Assembly: GCA_949752795.1 (NCBI GenBank)
Contig: OX457057.1
Span: forward strand, 98,793,513-98,857,512
Origin: Hyperoodon ampullatus
Taxonomy: Eukaryota > Chordata > Mammalia > Artiodactyla > Ziphiidae
Direction: 5' to 3'
DNA length: 64,000 bases
Each line of letters begins with the position of its first letter. The stretch's first letter is position 1. Both the position numbers and the translations under genes were made by a program. Shown here piece after piece: positions 59,401 through 64,000 of the stretch. The notes under the pieces were generated by a model. It was given only the letters and a program-made list of their open reading frames with translations, did not search any database and was not told where the DNA came from.

Positions 59401-60250
59401 TTTTGACCCACTTCCTAGAGTAATGGAAATGAAAACAAAAATAAACAAATGGGACCTAATGAAACTTAAAAGCTTTTGCACAGCAAAGGAAACCATGAAC
59501 AAGATGAAAAGACAATCCTCAAAATGGGAGAAAATATTTGCAAATGAAGCAACTGAGAAAAGATTGATCTCTGAAATTTACAAGCAGCTCATGCAGGTCA
59601 ATATCAAAAAAAACCCCAAACAACCCAATCCAAAAATGGGCAGAAAACCTAAACAGACATTTCCCCATAGATGATACATAGATAGCCAATAAACACATGA
59701 AAGAATGCTCAACACCACTAATCATTAGAGAAATGCAAATCAAAACTACAATGAGCTATCACCTCAGACCAGTCAGAATGGTCATCATCAAAAAATCTAC
59801 AATCAATGGTGGAGAGGGTGTGGAGCAAAGGGAACCCTTCTGCACTGTAGGTGGGAATGTAAACTGATACAATCTCTATGGAGAACAGTATGGAGTTTCC
59901 TTAAAAACTAAAAATAGCACTACCATAGGACCCAGCAATCCCACTACTCGGTGTGTACCCTGAGAAAACCTAATTCAAAAAGAGTCATGTACCACAATGT
60001 TCATTGCAGCTCTATTTACAATAGCCAGTACATGGAAGCAACCTAAGTGTCCATAGACAGACGAATGGATAAAGAAGATGTGGCCCATATATACAATGGA
60101 ATATTATTCAGCCATAAAGAGAAATGAAATTGAGTTATTTGTAGTGAGGTGGATGGACCTAGAGACTGTCATACAGAGTGAAGTAAGTCAGAAAGAGAAA
60201 AATAAATATTATATGTTAACACATATATATGGAATAAAAAAATGGTACTG
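56438..60250 (+). pseudogene. L1-D ORF2, broken
   Basis: Start at 56438. The endonuclease is frameshifted near 56550-56700 but open at 56717-57325 (ITIVNIYAPNIGAPQYIRQ, then ILGDFNTP). The reverse transcriptase is open at 57580-57984 ([12 protein letters not shown]) and 58441-58992. The catalytic box reads [10 protein letters not shown], with Lys where the family has Ala. Further breaks follow toward the C-terminus, which ends near 60250. Confidence 0.85.
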
Positions 60251-60326
60251 ATGAACCTAGTTGCAGGGTAGGAATAAAGATGTAGACATAGAGAATGGGC
60301 TTGAGGACATGGGGTGGGAGTTGGGA

Positions 60327-60715
60327 GCTGGGGCGAAGTGAGAGTAGAATCGACACATATACACTACTCAATGTAAAATAGTTAGCTTGTGGGAAGCAGC
60401 AGCATATCACAGGGAGATCAACTTGATGCTTTGCCATGACCTAGAGGGGTGAGACAGGGAGGATGGTATGGAGGCTCAAGAGGGAGCAGATATGGTGACA
60501 TACGTATGCATATGGCTGATTCACTGGGATGAAGTGAGAGAGTGGCATGGACATACATACACTAGCAAATGTAAAGTAGATAGCTAGTGGGAGGCAGCCA
60601 CTTAGCACAGGGAGATCAACTCGGTGCTTTGTGACCACCTAGAGGGGTGGGATATGGAAGGTGGTAGGGAGATGCAGAGGGAGGAGATATGGGGATATAT
60701 GTATATGTAAAGCTG
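60327..60715 (+). repeat. Tandem duplication in the L1-D 3' UTR
   Basis: The block with AAGTGAGAG, TACACTA, GGGAAGCAGC and ACCTAGAGGGGTG occurs twice, at about 60327-60528 and 60529-60715. L1-B and L1-F have it once. The two copies differ at many bases. Confidence 0.85.
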
Positions 60716-60840
60716 TTTTACTTTGTTATAAAGCAGAAACTAACACAGCATTGTAAAGCAATTATGCTCCAATGAAGCTGTTTAAAAAACAAAACAAAAC
60801 AAAAAAACAACAAAACAAAACAGAAAAAATCCCACAATGA

Positions 60841-61710
60841 TCTATCACCTCAAGTCTGTTAGGATGTCTATTTTCAAGAGAAAAGAGACAAAAATATTGA
60901 TGAAGATGTAGAGAAAAGGGAACATTTGTGCACTGTTGGTGAGAATGTAGACTGGTAGAGCCATGGTGGAAAACAGTATGGAGGTTCTTCAATAAATTAA
61001 AAATAGAGTTATCATATGACTCAGCAATATCTCTTCTGAGTCTATGTGCAAACGGAACAAAACCACTCTCTTGGAAAAGTATCTGTACTCTCATGTTCTT
61101 TGCAGCATTATTTACAATAGCAAAAGCATATAAATAACCTAGGTCCTAAGTGTTCATTATGAATGAATAGATGAAGAAAATGTGATACACACACCCAGAT
61201 TGGAATATTACTGAAGTCTCAAAAGAAGGGAATCCTGTCATTTACAACAAGATGGATGAACCTGGAAGGCATTATGTTAAGCGTAATAAGACAGAAAGAA
61301 AACGGTAAATACTGTATGATATCACTTATATGTGAAATCCTTTTTTTAATGTCAAACTCATTGAAACACAATATAAAAGTGGTTGCCAGGGGCTGGGAGG
61401 CTGGTGAATTAGGGAGAGGTTGGTAAAAGTATACCAACTTTCAGTTATAAGATCAATAAGTTCTGAGGATCTAATGTGTAACATCGTATCTATAGTTGAT
61501 TACACTGTACTGTATAATTGAAAACTGCTAAGAAAGTAGAACTTAAATGTTCTCACTAGAAGAGGAAGAAGTAAATATGTGAGTTACTGGATGTGATACT
61601 TAACTTGATGGGGTAATTCTTTCAGAATGTATATTAATATCATGTCATCATTGTACACTTTAAATATCTTACAATTTTATTTGTCATTTATACCTCAATA
61701 AAGCTGAAAA
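60841..61710 (+). mobile_element. L1-E, last part (ORF2 end and 3' UTR)
   Basis: Resumes at TCTATCACCTCAAGTCTG, with the ORF2 C-terminal region to about 61335. The 3' UTR contains GTGGTTGCCAGGGGCTGGGA at 61380 and ends CAATAAAGCTGAAAAAA. This 3' UTR type is older than that of L1-D. Confidence 0.85.
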
Positions 61711-61722
61711 AAAAGAAATTCT
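61711..61722. repeat. Target-site duplication of L1-E, right copy
   Basis: AAAAGAAATTCT, identical to 46292-46303. It brackets the 15.4-kb second nest. Confidence 0.85.
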
Positions 61723-62637
61723 CAAGATGTATTTGCTTAAAGCAAGTACAAAATGGTGCTAGACAGAAGATCTGAGATGCACAAATTAATAATGAGAAAA
61801 GAAAGTGGACGAATGTAAGTGAACATATATGAAACAATAATATTAGTGTTTATTGGAATTTTAAATTTTTACTTAAAAGATATACTCAAATTGTCAGACA
61901 ACAATAACATTTAAATTATGAGAGGTATATATATGAAGTTAAAGTGTTCTGAAGTCTGTATAATCTGGGAGATGAGTAAAGATTTCAATTAAATTAAGAC
62001 TTTGGTAAGTTAAGTTTGCATGTTGTCATTGGTTGGGTTACCACTGAAAGTACAGAAATAGCACAAATAGCTGCCAAACTAGTAGAGGTAAAAAACAAAA
62101 TGTTTAGAAAAGAATACTTATTCAATCCAAAAATATCAAGAAAGGACCTTTCTACTAGTGGAACTAACAGAAAGCACCAAATAAAATGGCAAATATAAGC
62201 CCAACTATTTCAACAGAAAAACTAAATGTAAAATCATTAAAGGTCCAGTTTTTTTAAATCATTAAATTGGATAAAAACAAAGTTAACCTAACAACAAAAA
62301 CTGTCTTTACATCAGGCAAAAAGTACTTTAAGGAAAACAGCATTATTACAGGTAAAGAATCACTTCATTTCACCAGAAAAAAAAATTAAATATTTCTATG
62401 CACCTAATTACATAGTCTCAAAATATATAAAAGTAAAAATTGACAGAACCATAGGGAGAAATAGACAAGTAAATAAGTATAGTGGAAAATTTCTAGAAAA
62501 CTTCTTTCAGTGGTAGATAGAACATTAAAAAAATCAGTAAAGATTTACTAAACATGATAAATAAAATTGACCTAACAGACCCATATAGAATGCTATCCAT
62601 CCAATCTGAACAATACAGATTGTTTTCAAACACACAT

Positions 62638-63080
62638 AATATTAGTTTACTATTTCTATTTCACAAATTTAGTGGCTTAAAACAACATAAATTTATTCTC
62701 TTACAGTTCTGGATATCTGATGTCTAAAATGGATCTTAAGGGCCTAAAATCAAGATGCCATCAGGTCTGATTCCTTCTGGAGACTCTAGGAGAGAATATG
62801 TTCCTCTTTTAACTTCTAGAGCCTATGGCATTCCTTTGCTCCTGGTCACATCGCTCCAAACTCTGCTTCAATTGTCACATTGTCTTAGTCCCTCTACAGT
62901 CAAATCTGCCCCTCCCTCCTTCTTGTGATTACATTGGACCTACAGGGATAATCCAGGATAAATTCTCCACCTCAAGATTCTTATCACATCTGCCAAGTCC
63001 CTTTTATTGTTAAGGTAACTTATAGGTACTGGGCATTTAGACATAAACATTTAGGGGGGCATTATTTAGTCTACCACATA
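62638..63080 (+). mobile_element. MLT2-like ERVL LTR, decayed
   Basis: Contains TTAGTTTACTATTTC, GTGGCTTAAAACAACAT, TTCTCTTACAGTTCTGGA and CACCTCAAGATTCTTATCAC, and ends AGTCTACCACA. The order follows the MLT2 LTR family, whose consensus begins near TTAGTTTGCTAGGGC. Old L1 sequence flanks it on both sides. Confidence 0.6.
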
Positions 63081-63255
63081 AATAAACATTTACCAAATTT
63101 GACTATATTAACGATCATAAATCAAGTCTCAAAAATATCAAGAGATTAAAATCATACAGGGTATTCTTTTACCATAATGCAATTTTGCTAGAAATCAATA
63201 ACAAAAGATAACCAGGAAATCTCCATATATTTGGGAATTAAGAATTAGACTCCTA

Positions 63256-63459
63256 GGGCTTCCCTGGTGGCGCAGTGGTTGAGAGTCCACCTGCCGATGC
63301 AGGGGACACGGGTTTGTGCCCCAGTCCGGGAAGATCCCACATGCCGTGGAGTGGCTGGGCCCGTGAGCCATGGCCACTGAGCCTGCACGTCTGGAGCCTG
63401 TTCTCCACAATGGGAGAGGCCACAGTAGTGAGAGGCCCACGTACCACACACACACACAA
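63256..63459 (+). mobile_element. CHR-1 type SINE with a CA-repeat tail
   Basis: Starts GGGCTTCCCTGGTGGCGCAG and ends GGCCCACGTACC plus (CA)n instead of a pure A-run. Duplication AATTAGACTCCTA is at 63243-63255 and 63460-63472, exact. Confidence 0.93.
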
Positions 63460-63833
63460 AATTAGACTCCTAAACTGCCATGCATTAGAGAAATAAACAA
63501 TAACAATTAGAAAACTTTTAAACTGAAAATAAAAAATACATACTCTTAAGGGATAGTGGTTGAGAATTTTTCAAAATAGATGAAATATACAAGATGGAGC
63601 TAAAACAGTGTTACACTGAGATTTAATTTCTAAATTCATATATTAGAAGATAAAAAAGATTGAACATTTAAGATCTGAGTATTCACCTCGGGAAGTCAAA
63701 ACAGAATGGAAAAATAACCTGAAAGTAAAGCAAAATAAATAATAAAAAATAAGAAAGAGTTAGTTATGCAACAATATGTAGTAGGTAGGATCAATAGTAC
63801 TAGAAATATTCTTTTAAAAAATCTGGTATAAAT

Positions 63834-63965
63834 CGGGACTTCCCTGGCAGTTCAGCGTTTAAGACTCAGTGCTTCCACTGCAGGAGGTATGGGCTCATTC
63901 CTGGCCAGGAAACTAAGATCCCGCATGCTGCATGGTGCAGGGCCCCTGCCCCCCAGAAGAAAAAC
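63834..63965 (+). mobile_element. Short CHR-type SINE
   Basis: Starts GGGACTTCCCTGGCAGTTCA and ends CCCCCCAGAAGAAAAAC. About 130 bp with only the tRNA-related head. Probable duplication TCTGGTATAAAT / TCTAGTATAAAT is at 63822-63833 and 63966-63977. Confidence 0.8.
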
Positions 63966-64000
63966 TCTAGTATAAATGAAAAACTTCTGGTAAGATTGTA

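Larger units (their letters stand above)
53409..60831 (+). mobile_element. L1-D, full-length younger L1 inside L1-E
   Basis: Starts GCGAGAGAGACCTTCAAGAT, with a 2.07-kb 5' UTR like that of L1-B. ORF1, ORF2 and a 3' UTR follow, and it ends in an (AAAAC)n-like tail (60785-60831). Duplication CCACAATGA is at 53400-53408 and 60832-60840. The 3' UTR holds a tandem duplication. ORFs are broken. Confidence 0.92.
61723..64000 (+). repeat. Ancient L1 (L1M-like) debris, ORF1 end to ORF2
   Basis: Plus-strand old L1 sequence continuing 46246-46303. The order is right for ORF1 end, then the endonuclease part of ORF2 (about 62250-62640 and 63085-63240). It is interrupted by an MLT2-like LTR and two SINEs and runs off the window. 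Confidence 0.5.

Noticed and set aside
16850..64000. A second protein-coding host gene
   Set aside because: All long frames fall in L1, SINE or LTR sequence or lack motifs; no set of compatible exons was seen.
1..64000. CRISPR array, operon or microbial system
   Set aside because: Spliced vertebrate gene structure, SINEs and L1s show a mammalian genome; the regular repeats are microsatellites.

Overview
The window is mammalian nuclear DNA, almost certainly from a cetacean. It holds one spliced host gene, the leukocyte tetraspanin CD53, on the + strand. Seven coding exons lie between 2506 and 16048, joined by GT/AG introns, and encode 219 residues, the same length as human CD53. The cetacean call rests on many tRNA-derived CHR-1/CHR-2 type SINEs (for example 7047-7245, 39615-39833, 63256-63459), on young L1 elements of one lineage, and on the absence of the BovB and Bov-tA repeats expected in a ruminant.

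Layout. 1-2488 is upstream intron sequence (the non-coding first exon is probably outside the window) with an antisense L1 piece, a mariner end and MIR/L2-like relics. 2489-16830 is CD53, with a 3' UTR ending at overlapping AATAAA signals at 16801-16810. Its largest intron (6465-13926) is filled by antisense L1 material, two CHR SINEs and a pair of diverged direct repeats. 16907-17421 is an old LTR-like repeat.

18052-39116 is a three-level nest of L1 elements. L1-A (+) is bounded by a 14-bp target-site duplication (TSD) and splits an older repeat. Inside A sits L1-B (+), bounded by a 13-bp duplication. Inside the 5' UTR of B sits L1-C (-), head-to-head with the rest of B. B and C together form an inverted repeat with arms of about 5.6 kb.

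39404-40187 is a solo endogenous-retrovirus LTR split by a CHR-1 SINE. 40687-40793 is a U6 snRNA retropseudogene, and 41703-42592 an MLT1-type LTR split by a CHR-2 SINE. The rest of 40.6-46.3 kb is ancient L1 debris. 46292-61722 is a second nest: L1-E, bounded by a 12-bp duplication, holds a short L1 3' end (F), two SINEs and a 7.4-kb L1 (D). 61723-64000 is more ancient L1 with an MLT2-like LTR and two SINEs.

No second host gene, CRISPR array, operon or obviously novel system was found. All L1 reading frames carry stops or frameshifts, so none looks able to move by itself. The most useful leads are the nested-insertion chronology, the large inverted repeat, an antisense L1 5' UTR placed so that it could drive truncated CD53 transcripts, and a cysteine substitution in the large extracellular loop of CD53. 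L1 letters (A-K) are local labels. Family names given without a database search are tentative.
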